From contig CP136066.1 in NCBI GenBank assembly GCA_032622095.1, forward strand, positions 49,634,911 to 49,698,910: a stretch of DNA of 64,000 nt. The letters run 5' to 3'. Shown one piece after another: positions 21,876 to 34,600 of this stretch. Source of the DNA: Siphonodentalium dalli (lineage: Eukaryota > Mollusca > Scaphopoda > Gadilida > Siphonodentaliidae). The notes below the pieces were generated by a model that was not told the origin of the DNA, did not search any database, and saw nothing but the letters and a program-made list of their open reading frames with translations. The translations under genes and the position numbers were made by a program. Numbering within the stretch: position 1 is the stretch's first letter; each line of letters begins with the position of its first letter.

Positions 21876-22640
21876 CTATGGAATCATATTAGGGCCACTT
21901 GCTAATGGCGCTTTCGGCGCGCGCCGAAAGCGACAAAAAAATGCGCCATTAGTAACGCGCCGAAAGCGCCGAAAGATGCGCTAATATCGCACATTTTGTC
22001 GCTTTCGGCGCGTTATTAATGACGCACTTTTTGCCGCTTTCCATGTGCGCCATTATAGTCCATGAGCCAGGCTCCCCAAAAATGAAAAATGGTACCAAAT
22101 TGGTGGGCAAATTCTACCAAAGGTTTTCACAAAGCTCATAATCTGAAGTTTATGTCAGTGCTGGGGCATACTGGGGCAGTGTAGCTTAGTGTGGAAAATT
22201 TGTGTTTCCATGGCAACGGAGAGTGTTTTTGGCCGGTATAAAAATATGCCTATAATGGTCTATATCAAGAAAGTTTAATGCGGTAACTCTATGTTGGCAT
22301 TGATATGGGGTGCTAACCTTGGTGGGCTTTCATTTGACACTGAAGATTTCACATCTAGAGGTCAAGGTCATATACAAAGGTCAAGGTCATTGACCAAAAT
22401 ATAGTTTTTTTTCATATCGGGTCATACATTTTCTACCCACTGAGTTTGTTTATCAGATTTGAATATGTTATCTTTACTCGGAAATAATCTAGAGCATACA
22501 GGCTACAATGAGAACTGTGTTATTGTTGCAACCGATAAGGCAGTCTTGAGATATAGGCCTCTAAATTGTGTGGCTATTTTCCAAAATGGGTCAAAAACAT
22601 TTATTTCCCAAGATATCCTGATTTTGTGTATATTATAGAG
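21876..22640 (+). repeat. Left terminal inverted repeat of the 9-kb element
   Basis: The GC-rich tip (about 21900-22050) has repeated GCTTTCGGCGCG blocks with CGCGCGCC centres, able to fold on itself. The inner part contains GTTTCCATGGCAACGGAGAG and GGTCAAGGTCATTGACC words seen in inverse order in the right arm. Confidence 0.75.
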
Positions 22641-23655
22641 TTATTTACTTATCTGGGGTCCTTTAAGGGTTGAATTGTGAATTTATTGACTAAAACATGA
22701 AACTTTTACAAATATATGTTGGTTAGTCATAGGGAAAACCTTTTGGAGGACGTGCCCATGTGGGGGTGGGTCCAATGTCGTTATAAATTCAGGTTTCCAT
22801 GACAACGGCACCATATATTTGAATAAAAATAAAAATAATTACTAACTAATTAATGGTCTGGGCCACTAAGACATAGAGGGTCAAGGTCAGTCGCCAAGGT
22901 CAAGGTTATTGGGGAAAATGTGATATTTTGGGCAATTTGTTTTGTCAGTTGTTTCATATTCTGATACCCTTAGTGCATTAGCCATGGAAGTCAATCCCCA
23001 TCATAATGCAACAAAATTAGGGTCCAATCACCTTGTTCAATTTGGTATATGGCACATTTTAATCACATTTTAATCTGAATTTTAAGTACTACCTTGTTAT
23101 TGTAATTGTGACAGTACATAAGCCACGATGCATTACTATCAAGACCAAAATAACTGCAATTTTGTGACTTTAGTAACTAAAGCATGTAACTTCACATATG
23201 TGTTGCGTAGTTATAATGGACACTTTTAGGACGGAGTCCCCAGTGAGATGTCAAACACGATAACTGTTTCTTTGTTATAGTGGAAACTTTTTAGAGGGGG
23301 TGCCAAGATGAGAGGTCATATATCCAGATAAAATATAGTTCCAATGTCAATGACATTAACTATTTGGGGAACAGTTGAAAAAGCAAAAGCTTACAGTTGA
23401 CAATCTGACGAGCCTTGTGTTTATACAGATACAAAAGTCACGATCAAACCCGACTTAAGGGGTTTCCACACCTGAGCTATCTCAGGAAGTGGAAAGTCTA
23501 GACGGACCTACATATAAATATAGTTAATTGTTAAACCACCTGAAAGAATCTATGCTACCTGAGTTCACATCAAGCATATTATATAACAATAAAAATGTCA
23601 CAAAGTTGACTTTAATCATATTTTAGAAGGGAGAGTTTTCGAGGAGGGTTCTCCG

Positions 23656-24158
23656 CAAGTATAAAAAATTATTGGAAATGAATAATTGCCATAAACAGTA
23701 CATGATCTGAACTAGTAAAAGGCTCGAAGGACTATTTACTAGAGAGCAACACTGCTTCAATAATTTTAACATAATGTTAGCTGTGTACTGGAAAATTGAG
23801 AGCAGCCATTTGGAACAACAGTTACATTCAATAACCAGTGAATACAGTGTCGGTATGCAGGCCATGCACCCAAGCAGGGAGCAATCAACTGTAAATAGGC
23901 CACAATATTAGAGAAAGCTGTGAGTTGGGGAATTTGCGATGGATATTTGATCCAAAACTATCAAAGCCCACAGGTTTACATGTATATCAGTTCTTGCAAA
24001 ATTAATGCTTACAATGTTCCAGCACACAACTAACATTATGTTAACATTGCTGAAGCAGTATTGCTCTCTATTGAATAGTCATTCGAGTCTTTTACTAGTT
24101 CGGATCAGATACTTGTTATGGCAGTTATTCATTTCCAATAAATTGTTACCTCAACTTG
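23656..24158. mobile_element. Nested foldback, arms of about 138 bp
   Basis: Arms 23656-23791 and 24019-24158 are inverted copies with some mismatches (shared TTATTGGAAATGAATAA, GAACTAGTAAAAG, AGAGAGCAA, ACATAATGTTAG). They lie in the 2.2-kb block that interrupts the left arm of the 9-kb element. Confidence 0.75.
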
Positions 24159-24214
24159 AAAAAGTCAAATTTTAACAATAATATTGCCATGGGTTGGTCG
24201 TCCCCCCGTGCATC

Positions 24215-24700
24215 AGTGTTTTCGTCAACATATTCCTTTAGCAAACCCAACAGGTCACATCTCTCATCCGATCGTCACCAAACTTCATATGGATCTTCGA
24301 GGTAACATCCAGATGGGAGTCATCAATATTTTCTGAAATTTGTTAAAAACATGGCCGCCAGCAGCCATTTGGATTTTACTCTTTGTATGACTAAATCCTT
24401 TTGGTACACCCTACTAACGACACCCTACTTGTCCGATCGTCACTAAACTTCACATGTATTTTCGGGATGGCCACAAGGTGGGAGTAATCTAATTTGTTCA
24501 AATTTCATTTTATAAACATGCCACCGGCAGCCATTTTGCTCTTTGCATTACTAAATCATTTAGCACACACTACCGTCCACTTCCCTCATCCGATCATCAC
24601 CAAACTTCATATTTATCTTGATGTTAATTTACCAGATCTATCAAATGTTTTTGAATTTCATTGGAAAAAATGAACACCAGCGGCCATATTGGATTTTACT
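24215..24700 (+). repeat. Three tandem units of about 160 bp
   Basis: Each unit contains TCCGATCRTCACYAAACTTC (at about 24268, 24433 and 24590), a CCATTTTGGATTTTACT-like segment and an ACTAAATC word. Diverged and non-coding. Confidence 0.75.
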
Positions 24701-25729
24701 TTATATATATTTCTTCATGTTGATATCTAGTACTTAGACATTTCAAATTGCCACATACATAATCGTTCCATTGACTGTAACGCGTGAAATTATCCCCTGT
24801 CCAAGTTGAGCTGCAGTGTCATCGACCCTTTCATTAATTTGTTTTCTTCAAATATATGATGCCGTTGCCATGGAAACCTGATATTATCACGACACGGGAC
24901 CCCCCCCCCCAACCAAGGCAGTCCGGGCACTTGGTGTCAAAATTACACAACTTATGATAAAAGCATGAAACATGGCACATACTTATGTTCCTTGTACCAT
25001 ACTGATCATTTTCAGATACAGGGCCCATCTAGATGGGACTCTCCTCAGCAACGGTTGCTAGGCAACTACCCGAAATAATAAAATGTATGTTATGGGGATG
25101 GTTTACAACATTTAAACTATAGTAGTTTATTGGAGGTTTAGTTGTATGATAACATGCAATGGTTTGTGACATCATTTTATATAATGTTGTCCATAACAAC
25201 CATTGCTATGCAACTACCCGAACAAGAAAATGTATGTTTTTACTCTTCTCAGTGACATGTTGAGGCCTTCTCGGTGACATGTCGAGACTAAACCTCACAC
25301 CAAGTTAGTCTACAGGACATATAACATTGCCCACACAGTAGGTAGTGTATATTGTATACGGATATAGAGTTACTAGGGATAGCAGGTGGTAACCCACTGC
25401 TAGGGACCCACCCTAATTTTTTTTCATAAATCTTCAGTAGTCATAACACTTTGTAAATCACTAAACGCCTGGCGAAAATACTTAACACTATGTGTACTAC
25501 CACGGAATCGATAGTTATATGGTTTTCATCGCACAGTCATTCATTGTCTCTTTAGCAATGGTTCCAAAGTAACTACAACCCACTAAAATAATCCAATTGA
25601 CAATATGTGGTCATATTTACAAAATTACAAATATTTCAGGTAAACTACATTTTTTCAGCTGATTCCAATGAAGATTATTGGACTTGTAATTATTTATGCC
25701 TGATGAGTCAGGACATGACCAAAGAATGA

Positions 25730-27520
25730 GCGTGTATACATATTGGCCACACCCATGACCATATAACCACTCAAGCTATACATATACTCCTGACCAGAGT
25801 CACTCCATGTGTAAATAGTATACACATCGCCAATGGCCACAAAACCCTTCTGTATATTCCATTACACTGCACACTCGGCCATTCATGCACTCCAGACTTG
25901 AATACGAACCTCACCCATGACAAGCATACACCACATACAGTCACACTTTGCATACCCGTTCACACCACCATTGGCCATACAGTCACTCCCTGTATACATA
26001 GTCGCCACACCCATGGCCATATAGCCACTCAAGATATACATATACACCACACACATAACCATATATTCATTCCAAGTGTGCATATACAACCCATGCCCTA
26101 TGGCCATACAGTCCTATATATACCAATACCCCGCACACTCGGCATTCATACACTCCGGATTTGAATATACACCTCACCCATGACAATCGTACACCAAATG
26201 TATTACCACACTATCACTCCTTGTATACATATTCACTCCACCATTGGCTCAAGGTTATTCCCTGTATACCTAGTATACCACACACATGGCCATTTAGCCA
26301 TTAAATATATACATATACAGCACACCCATAACCATAGAGTCGCTCCAAGTATATATATATAAACCCCACCAATGGCCATACAGCCCTTCTAATATACCAA
26401 TACCCAGCACACTCGGCCATTCACACACTCAAGGCTTGAATATACACCTCACCCATGACAATCAGATATCAAATGTATCACCGTACAGTTACTCCGTGTA
26501 AACCTATGCACTCCACAATTTGGCCATACGGTCACTCACTGTATACATCTACCTATTCGCCACACCCGTGGTGATACAGCCTTTCAATATATACTTATAC
26601 CCTGTAAACATGGCCATCCATGCACTCCATACTTGCATTTTCAGATTACCCATGATAATTCAGCCATGCACCGTATACTCATACACCACAGTTGTGGACA
26701 CACAGTCACACCTTGGATACATATTCACTCCACCATTGGCCATATGGATATGGTCACTCCCTGTATACATATTTGTCATACACATGGCCATATAGCCACT
26801 CACGATATACATTATACACCCCACACTTGTCCATAGATTCACTCCAGGTATACATATACACCCTACAATTGAATGTATATACCAATACCCCTAACACGTG
26901 GCCATTTGTAAACTCCAGATTTACTTATACACATCACCCATGACAATTCAGCCACTCGCTTTATACTCATAAACACCAGCCGTGATCACACATCTACTCC
27001 CTGTATACATATACACCCACCAATGACAATATATCAGTAACAGAAAAAATCATAGACATGCCATATACATCCATAACACAATGTCACTTCATATATACTC
27101 ACACGCCAGCCAATGACCAACCAGCTGTACAGGTATGCATATACACTTCAACAATCATGACCATACAGTCATTCCATGTACACCTATACACATTACCCTA
27201 TTTGTCAATACACCCCACCCGTGATCATACAGCCAACATATGTATACATATACCCCTGCCATGACAATACAGCCACCCAAGGTACACATGTGCATCCCAG
27301 ACATGACCATACAGTCACTCCATACATACATAAACAACACAGATAACTGGGTAGCGACATTTGGGTTACACACACACCACTTCAATTACCATATAGCCAC
27401 TCCATGTATACATATTCAGCTCGCGCATGACCACTCCTTATACACGTATTCCTATCATCTCACTGTGGACCCCATCACCATATAGCCACTCCTAGTACAA
27501 CTATTCACCTTACCTCACCA
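25730..27520 (+). repeat. Degenerate minisatellite, period of about 55-60 bp
   Basis: About 30 diverged units share a core like CCATGGCCATATAGCCACTC, then TGTATACATATACACC. C and A dominate the + strand. Many open frames arise only because of the period (His/Thr/Tyr-rich translations). It occupies the centre of the 9-kb inverted-repeat element. Confidence 0.85.
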
Positions 27521-29233
27521 GTCACTCCCTGACTGCCATTTCGATATAAACCATGTATTAAGTCAATCAATGTTGATGCTAATGTGTGACAGTAGCCAAA
27601 TAATATGGTCTCGCTCAGTTCCGTTTGTGTGCATTTCCGTTCAAAACATGGCCCGAGACGTTTTTGGCAAAACTCCACACTTCTTCCTTTAAAATGAATT
27701 TGTCATATCTCATATGCGACAACCAGAATAGATCATTAAATTTAATTGTAAGTTGATAAAGTAACATGGTTAATAACCAATTCAACAGTGTCACAATTTG
27801 CTACATTTTCGGAGCAGAGAATAATGGTTGGATATATGAGGAAAATAAATTTTGTTTGTTTGTTTCCATTTTGTAAGCCATCTTGAGTTATTTTGTCTAC
27901 AAAACACATCAGTTTGACATATTTAAGACAGAATATTATATACAAAACCCGTCGTCTGTGTGTGTGTCAATGTGTGTGTATAACTCGGTCACGCTTTTGG
28001 CGCGTTTATCACTTTTCAACCATGCGTCCAACTTAGCCCAAATTTGGACCACTGCCTACATTGTGTCGTAGAAGATGACTCACCAGCTTTCACGCCGATT
28101 GGTCAACGAATGCACGAGATCGAACATGGTCAATAAACGCCGTATTTGCACTCAATTAGACACTATTTCTTATGACGTAAACTTTGTCGAAATGACGTCA
28201 TATGAGGTCACACACAAACCCACACTTGCTTTGCTACTGTACATATGAAACTTCCAAGCGTTCTACAATAACATTGGAAAAGGGCGCAAAATTAATTTGT
28301 CATCATGTTGAGTGTGAATATAAGTAAGGGCGTTGCTTTTGTCGTGGAATTTCATGGGTTGTAGAGTCGAACGTTCAATCATCGTTAGAACTGGGTGCTA
28401 TTTAAAATATTAATGTTGTGCCCTGAATACCCTCGAACTGAAGAATTGGTAGGCGTCCAGAGGACCAGAACCTTTCGTACTAAACTATTGGCATTAATCC
28501 ACTTAGACAATACCTGCACAGTATGTCAATATGTCGCACACGAACTACCCGTGCAGTGGTTCGATTATATAACTTAAATAGGGAAATGAAAGTTAATTAT
28601 TCATACTGTTCGTCATAAGGAATTCTGAAGGTGTTGGTGTGTGAGGCGTCCATGATATTGGATACCCACCCATCTGCTGGGCTCACCGCATCAATTATGC
28701 CAATGCTATCAGCTGACGGACCCGCCTTAGAGCAAACTGGCTACAGCCCATGCATGCATACCTGCTGAAGCGGGGGTGGTCAATTCATTTCTTAGTGAAA
28801 TACAGTGTCCCACGCCGCCATGCCGTGATAAGAGAAGCATACTATTAGCCATTCCATTTCTAATATAAATAAGAATCTGATCATGCACGCGAATACCAGT
28901 AAGTAACAAAGGACATTTATTTACCCGTCATTTTAGACGGGAAATCCCCTAGTGAAACAATTAACACCTTTGATACCAAAGATAGTTCCATTTTACTTGA
29001 AAAAATGGTCCAAACCTGAAAAGTGAAATTTTGCCGATTTTGATGTCAAATCTGTGATATAAAAATCCAATAATTCTATTATGTCAGTGGTTAAAATAGT
29101 AACAATTAATCAATTTGCATAATAAATGTTAGTATTCAATGTATATAGGACAGAATAGTCAATTTTGTTCATCAACCACAACTTGCGTTATGATCATTGA
29201 TGCTTTTGAAATTTAAAAATATGGGTTGGTCTC
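27521..29233. other. Inner region of the 9-kb element, no supported gene
   Basis: A short TG microsatellite lies at about 27956-27982. Open frames of about 60 codons at 28395-28577 (+) and 28727-28909 (-) have no motif or splice support. The block around 28640-28800 is somewhat GC-richer. No transposase signature is seen. Confidence 0.4.
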
Positions 29234-29237
29234 TTAA

Positions 29238-29731
29238 AGGCACGTGCGGCCTTAATTGTCGAAAATATTCATATTTGTTCCAAACACCGTAAAGAGAAAA
29301 ACAGTAAAACGCATACAGTTCCGTTCATATATACCATGACCATCGCGTAAACAGCATGTTATCATAAAGACTTACTATATTTTACCTAAGCAATAGCCTG
29401 ATTGTGTTGCAGAAGACAGCACAATGCTACTGGCTAATCACACACAAATGGCATAAACGCTCTTTATTAGTTCCATATCAGGTATTCACCAACAAAGAAC
29501 GCTCTTTATGTTTACCATCATAATATAAACAAACACCAGAAAAGTTACTTTTTATGCTTGTGTTTACATAACAATGGTCAAACATATGACCATAATATAC
29601 TGTTTATGCGATATTTCTTATTTGTATACGGACAAAGTCTATCTACATTATGATGTTCTTTCTGTTTGTGTCGGTTTTTGACGGGTGGAGATATTTTCAC
29701 AGGATACCCACCGCCAAGGCCAACCGTGTCT
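29238..29731 (-). mobile_element. 494-bp TTAA MITE, copy 1
   Basis: TTAA at 29234-29237 and 29732-29735 flanks ends reading AGGCACGTGCGGCCTT and AAGGCCAACCGTGTCT. Internal words (CACACACAAATGGCATAAACG, CTCTTTATGTTTACC) are the reverse complement of copy 2 at 33345-33838, so the two copies are in opposite orientation. No coding capacity. Confidence 0.85.
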
Positions 29732-29819
29732 TTAAGAACGATCGCAATGACACCTTCCAACCGCAGAAACTATCCATCTCTATATAATATACACTATGTG
29801 ATGTATTAGCATATGTAAA

Positions 29820-30029
29820 ATGTATTTCAGACAAATCTGCCATCTCTGCTGGTCCCAAAATGCCATCCAGAAGAGTGCGGATTATACATTTTACTGTCTG
29901 CGTAGCTGCATAGCAACGGTTATGATGGACATTATGATAGGAAACAACGTCATAAGTCTGTGTAATTCATCCTATGTCACAAATACACCTCAAATATGCA
30001 ATTCAAAAGAACTAAAGTTGAATATATGA
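29820..30029 (+). other. Short open frame next to the right arm, not supported
   Basis: A 69-codon frame opens here. It lacks a motif, clear splice sites and neighbours. I record it as probably non-coding. Confidence 0.3.
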
Positions 30030-30919
30030 GCATTTTATACTTTCGGGTAGTTGCCTAGCAACCGTTGCTAAGCAGGGCCAAATCTCGATTGGGTCTATAT
30101 CTGAAAATGACCAGTAAGGTCCAAGGAACATATGTTGCAAGTTTCATGCTTTTATCATAATTTGTGTAATTCTTACATTTCCATGCACCAATCGCCTGGA
30201 CTACACAGAAGCATGATATATTGGGGAAATAACTGATTTTGACCCATTTTGGAAAATGGTCACCAAGTTTAAAGGCCTATATATCATGACTGACATGTCG
30301 GTTTCAACAATAATGCAGTTCTCCGTGTAGCATATATGCTACAGATTATTTAGGAGCAAAGATAACGTATTCAAAACTGATATGTAATATCAGTGGGTAG
30401 AAAATGTATGACCCGATATGAAAAAACTAATATTTTGGTGAATGACCTTGACCTTTGTGTATGACCTTGACCTATAGAGATGAAATCTCTCATGCCAAAA
30501 GAAAGCCCACCAAGGGTATCACCCCATAGCAATGCAAAGATAGAGTTACTGCATTAAACGTTCTAGTTGTAAACCATTATAGGCATATGTTGTACACTGG
30601 CCAAGAACACCCTCCGTTGCCATGGAAACACAAATTTTGCACACTAAGCTACACTGCCACCGTGCGCCCCAGCCCTCAGATAAACTTCAGCTTATAAGCT
30701 TTGAGAAAAATGTTGATAGAATTTGCCCACCTAAATGGTACCATGCTCGGTCCTGGCTCATGGACTATTAGCGTTGTTTCCGAAAGCGCCGAAACGGCGC
30801 ACATTTTGTCGCTTTCGGCGCTTTCAGCGCTTTCGGCGCGTTACTAATGGCGCACTTTTTGTCGCTTTCGGCGCGCGCCGAAAGCGCCATTAGCAAGTGG
30901 CCCTAATAGGATTCCATAG
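30030..30919 (-). repeat. Right terminal inverted repeat of the 9-kb element
   Basis: This inverted counterpart of 21876-22640 continues into a part matching 24890-25075 (AATTACACAA..ATGATAAAAGCATGAAAC and CAACGGTTGCTAGGCAACTA). It lacks the 2.2-kb insertion present in the left arm, and so shows what the uninterrupted arm looks like. Confidence 0.75.
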
Positions 30920-31382
30920 TTTTCGACTACGCTTGACCGAATTACCACGAAATAATGTGATGTAAACTATAGCTTACATTAATACAATGTGTGTGTCCAT
31001 TTTATGTTGCCTGATCGATCGACTAGTAAGCTGCAAAAATAACCGATTGTTATGTGCGGGAACAGTAGCTATAAGAAAGTTCTTTATATATGTTAAAATA
31101 CGGATTTCCGGCTGCATCCAAGGCCATACACTTTTACGCGCATGCTCACGGTCGATTCGGAGACGTGTTTGCGCGCACAGCGGTAGTTGGCAGTTATTCT
31201 TCGGGATACCAGTGCATGGTGTTTCTGTTTTGTTGGGCATTAGCATTGAATCGGTCAGGGATCATTTCTTGATAACAACATTGTAGCTTGCATTATTTCT
31301 TGGGTAAGACATTTAAACAGTTGAAGTATCTCATTCCGTCAGAGTAACATTTAGGATCTTGTCTAGTCCCAGTGGATTTTTA

Positions 31383-31686
31383 ATGATGCATGTCAATTGT
31401 TTCTTCAAGCCTACAATCAACATAGCTTCACTTTGTGTGATGATCATATTCGCATTTCGAGCGAATGCTGAGTTTTTTAGAACACAAGAGCCGGCCACAT
31501 CGAGTATTGGTGCGTATTTTCGGTGCCCGATCGACGGCGGGGTTACAGCATTATCGAAAGAGGAATGTGCCGCGTACTGCCTCGGTATACCAGGATGCAA
31601 GAGGTTCTCGTTCAACGCGCCAAGTTGTTACGTGACCGAGCGTGAGCTATACACACGGGAGACTGGCGCCGTTGTGTTCGAGAAAG
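31383..31686 (+). CDS. Exon A: signal peptide and PAN/apple-like module
   Basis: Two adjacent ATGs (31383, 31386) open the frame; the upstream part of the same frame has no ATG. The first 30 or so residues form a signal peptide. The motif CAAYCLGIPGCKRFSF followed by CYV matches the C..C...C..F...C.V pattern of PAN/apple modules, with a further Cys (YFRC) before it. The exon ends in FEK plus one base at a GTGAGC donor, so the intron is phase 1. Reading on gives only seven more residues, which supports splicing here. Confidence 0.65.
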
Positions 31687-34600
31687 GTGAGCATTATCAT
31701 GTAATATAACAAATATAATGCACCCATTAGGGCTGCCTATACTTGCGCCCACCACACGTTTGTCAGCATTTGTTTTGTTGGTGTCTTGACAACAAAAGTT
31801 TGGACAACAGGTACCAGACACTCTTTTGAAAGACAGATAGAGTCAAGATTCAAGATTCAAGATTATATTGATTTTAACAATGCATACTATTGCGTAATAT
31901 ATGACACGGTCACTGCTATTAATGTGCATGTTCATGCATGTATAATTCATGTACAATTACATAAATAATATTACATAGCACTTTGACTATCTTATATGTG
32001 TCAGTTTCCATTCCTGGACCATGGATCGCGTTATTTGATGACGTACATGTATTCGGATCAAAATATAAAATTTATTTGCATGGGTGAGATATCTGTGCGA
32101 ACGGACAGAACATGCTTAATATTTCCAGTTGCTCTTCTGCACTCCTAATGATCTCAGTTATATCGTACAAGGTGTTAAACATGGTACATAATACCTAACC
32201 TAATAGTAACAGCCCTGTGGGGAACAATCGAGGAATGAAGCGCACGGAATTTACCTTGATAATTGTCCGCATATTTTATCCTTAGATATTTGGTCAGCTG
32301 GAATGTCCGAATTGTCACACAATATTAATTATTCTTCCTCTGCCAAGTCCAGCAGCAGCGTTCCAGCACAATTAATGCGAATAGCTACCGTGGTCTGATA
32401 TTTAAATGGGATTAACAGCCCCATTCCGATCATCTGATACAAAACCTTTGTGACTAGGGAGCAGGAGGGGTTTCTGAGACTTGATGAACGAGAGTTGAAA
32501 TTGCCATATCACTATTAAAGTCATCTACTGAAGTCCTACCAATCAAGTACCACTGGACCATCACGTACCACTGGTACCGAGAGCACCGAATACACAATGC
32601 GAAGTCACAGACAAGATATTGAAACACAGGAACAAGCAGTGACATATGAAGATGACAGACAACAGAAGAGTAAGCAAACACTTATACATTTCTAAAGAAC
32701 ACAGATGACGATCACAGAGGACAGAAGAGTAAACAAACTTATAACATGCTAAAAGAACGCGGTCAAAGATCACAGATAAGAGCAGACACATCATACAGGT
32801 CAAAGATCACAGACAAGAACCGACACAAATCACACAGGTCAAAGAACAGACAGATGATAGGCATGGGGTCGGCACAAAAGCCGAATATGAGCACTATAGC
32901 CATTTAAACTATCGACTATTTGAAATAATGCTAGCTTTTCTGAATTCTATATTTTAAACATGACGTATTCTTAGGAATTCACCTAATGTCATACAGGGAA
33001 TACATTTATGTGAATAGCTTATTCTTGAGTAAAACCGATTTATAGCAATAGGGCGTTTCTAAAAAAAAATACATGTTTAGCAAGTTTAGACAGAACGCAG
33101 GAAGGGTAAAATTGAGTCGAAACAATAGCCAAATTATTAATATAGGTAATATAGTCACTTAAACTATCAAGTGTTTGAATTCATTTTAGCTTTTCTGAAT
33201 TCATTATTTTAAATACGGCATCTTCTTAGGAATGCAATGAATTCCATTAATGGACATATTCAGAAAAGCTTAATGGTGTGGATAGCCTAATTTAAAATGC
33301 AGTCATTTATAGCAATTCAGCTCTTCTAAAAAGCACTCGTTTAAAGATACGGACGGCGTTGGCGGTGGTTTGCTGTTAAAATATTCACCTCCGCCAAAAA
33401 CCGCCATAAACAGAAAGAATAGTAAATTATATACGGACTTTGTACTTATACCAATCAGAAATATGGCATAAACAGTATGTTATTGTCACAAAAGCAAAAT
33501 CGTTACGTTACCTGGCTTTTGTTTAGATCCGGATATGGTAAACATAAAGAGCGTTATTTGTTACTGTTTTCCTGATATGGATATAACAAAGAGCGTTTAT
33601 ATCATTTGTGTGTGATTAACCAATAGAATTGCGCTGTGTTATGTAAACAGAAGCACAACTTCTGTAACACGAGCATGCTCGTGTTTACGTACACCATCGT
33701 ACGCCTTGGCGACAATATACTATTTACGCGCTGATTATGTTTGGCATATGAATGAAACTATATATATTTTAATGTTCCTTCTGTTGATGGCGATTTGAAC
33801 AAATATGAATATTTCTGTAACGAACGCCGCCCGTGTCTTTAACAAGACATTAATTCAGAATGCACGAAGGGTCAAGTGAGTATTGGCACTGAAGCCGAAT
33901 GTGTGTAATACTGCTAATGAAACTATCCACTATTTGAATTAATTAGAGGTTATCTAAATTCTATATTGTAAACATGACATGTTCTTAGCAATGTATGAAA
34001 TTCCATATAGGTAAATATTTAGAAAAAGTTAATTGTGTGAATAGACTAATGTTAATGCAGCTTTTCTAAACCAAAAAAGCACACCTTTAACAAGTAACAC
34101 ACGAAGGGTTAAGCGGGGTCGGCACAAAAGACGAATGTGAGTAATATAGCCATTTAAACTATCCACAATTGGACTTCATTTTAGCTTTACCGAATTCCAT
34201 ATTTTAAACATGATCTGTTCTTATGATATGTTATATGCTGTTGAGTATAAAACAGATGGTCCCATAAACGGCCGGATACTATGTACAGTACCCATTTGAC
34301 CAGGGCGTCACAATCCTGCTACTGCTTACAATTACGTAAAAATCATGCACACCACAACAGTGGGGTGACGCCTTCGTAATAAATGAAGATGATTGTTTAC
34401 TCTCAAGCTTCTTTGTGAATTTAGGATTATGCTGTTAATCTAATTATGCAATAGCTGTACAAGTACTTCAGTATGGAGCTTTCCAGTATGAATGGTTTAG
34501 TCATATAATATTCCCTGGCTCGGATTATACATGTATAGTAATAGGAACATTAGGATACTTGCCTAAGTGGTGTTGTCCGTCAAGACCAGGATGTGGATTT

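Larger units (their letters stand above)
21876..30919. mobile_element. 9-kb element with long terminal inverted repeats and GC-rich tips
   Basis: The ends are inverted copies beginning CTATGGAATC and continuing ATTAGGGCCACTTGCTAATG. Next come 150-180 bp of iterated CGCTTTCGGCGC palindromes, then about 700 bp of shared sequence. TTTT flanks both ends, a possible 4-bp target duplication. The right arm runs from about 30030. The left arm is interrupted by about 2.2 kb (22640-24890) holding a nested foldback and a tandem array, after which homology resumes to about 25075. The interior has a 1.8-kb minisatellite, a 494-bp MITE and no transposase-like frame. It is probably a large non-autonomous DNA element or a foldback with captured DNA; no autonomous partner is visible in the window. 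Confidence 0.7.

Noticed and set aside
25898-27485. Many His/Thr/Tyr-rich open frames
   Set aside because: They follow from the minisatellite period; both strands and several frames are open in the same way.
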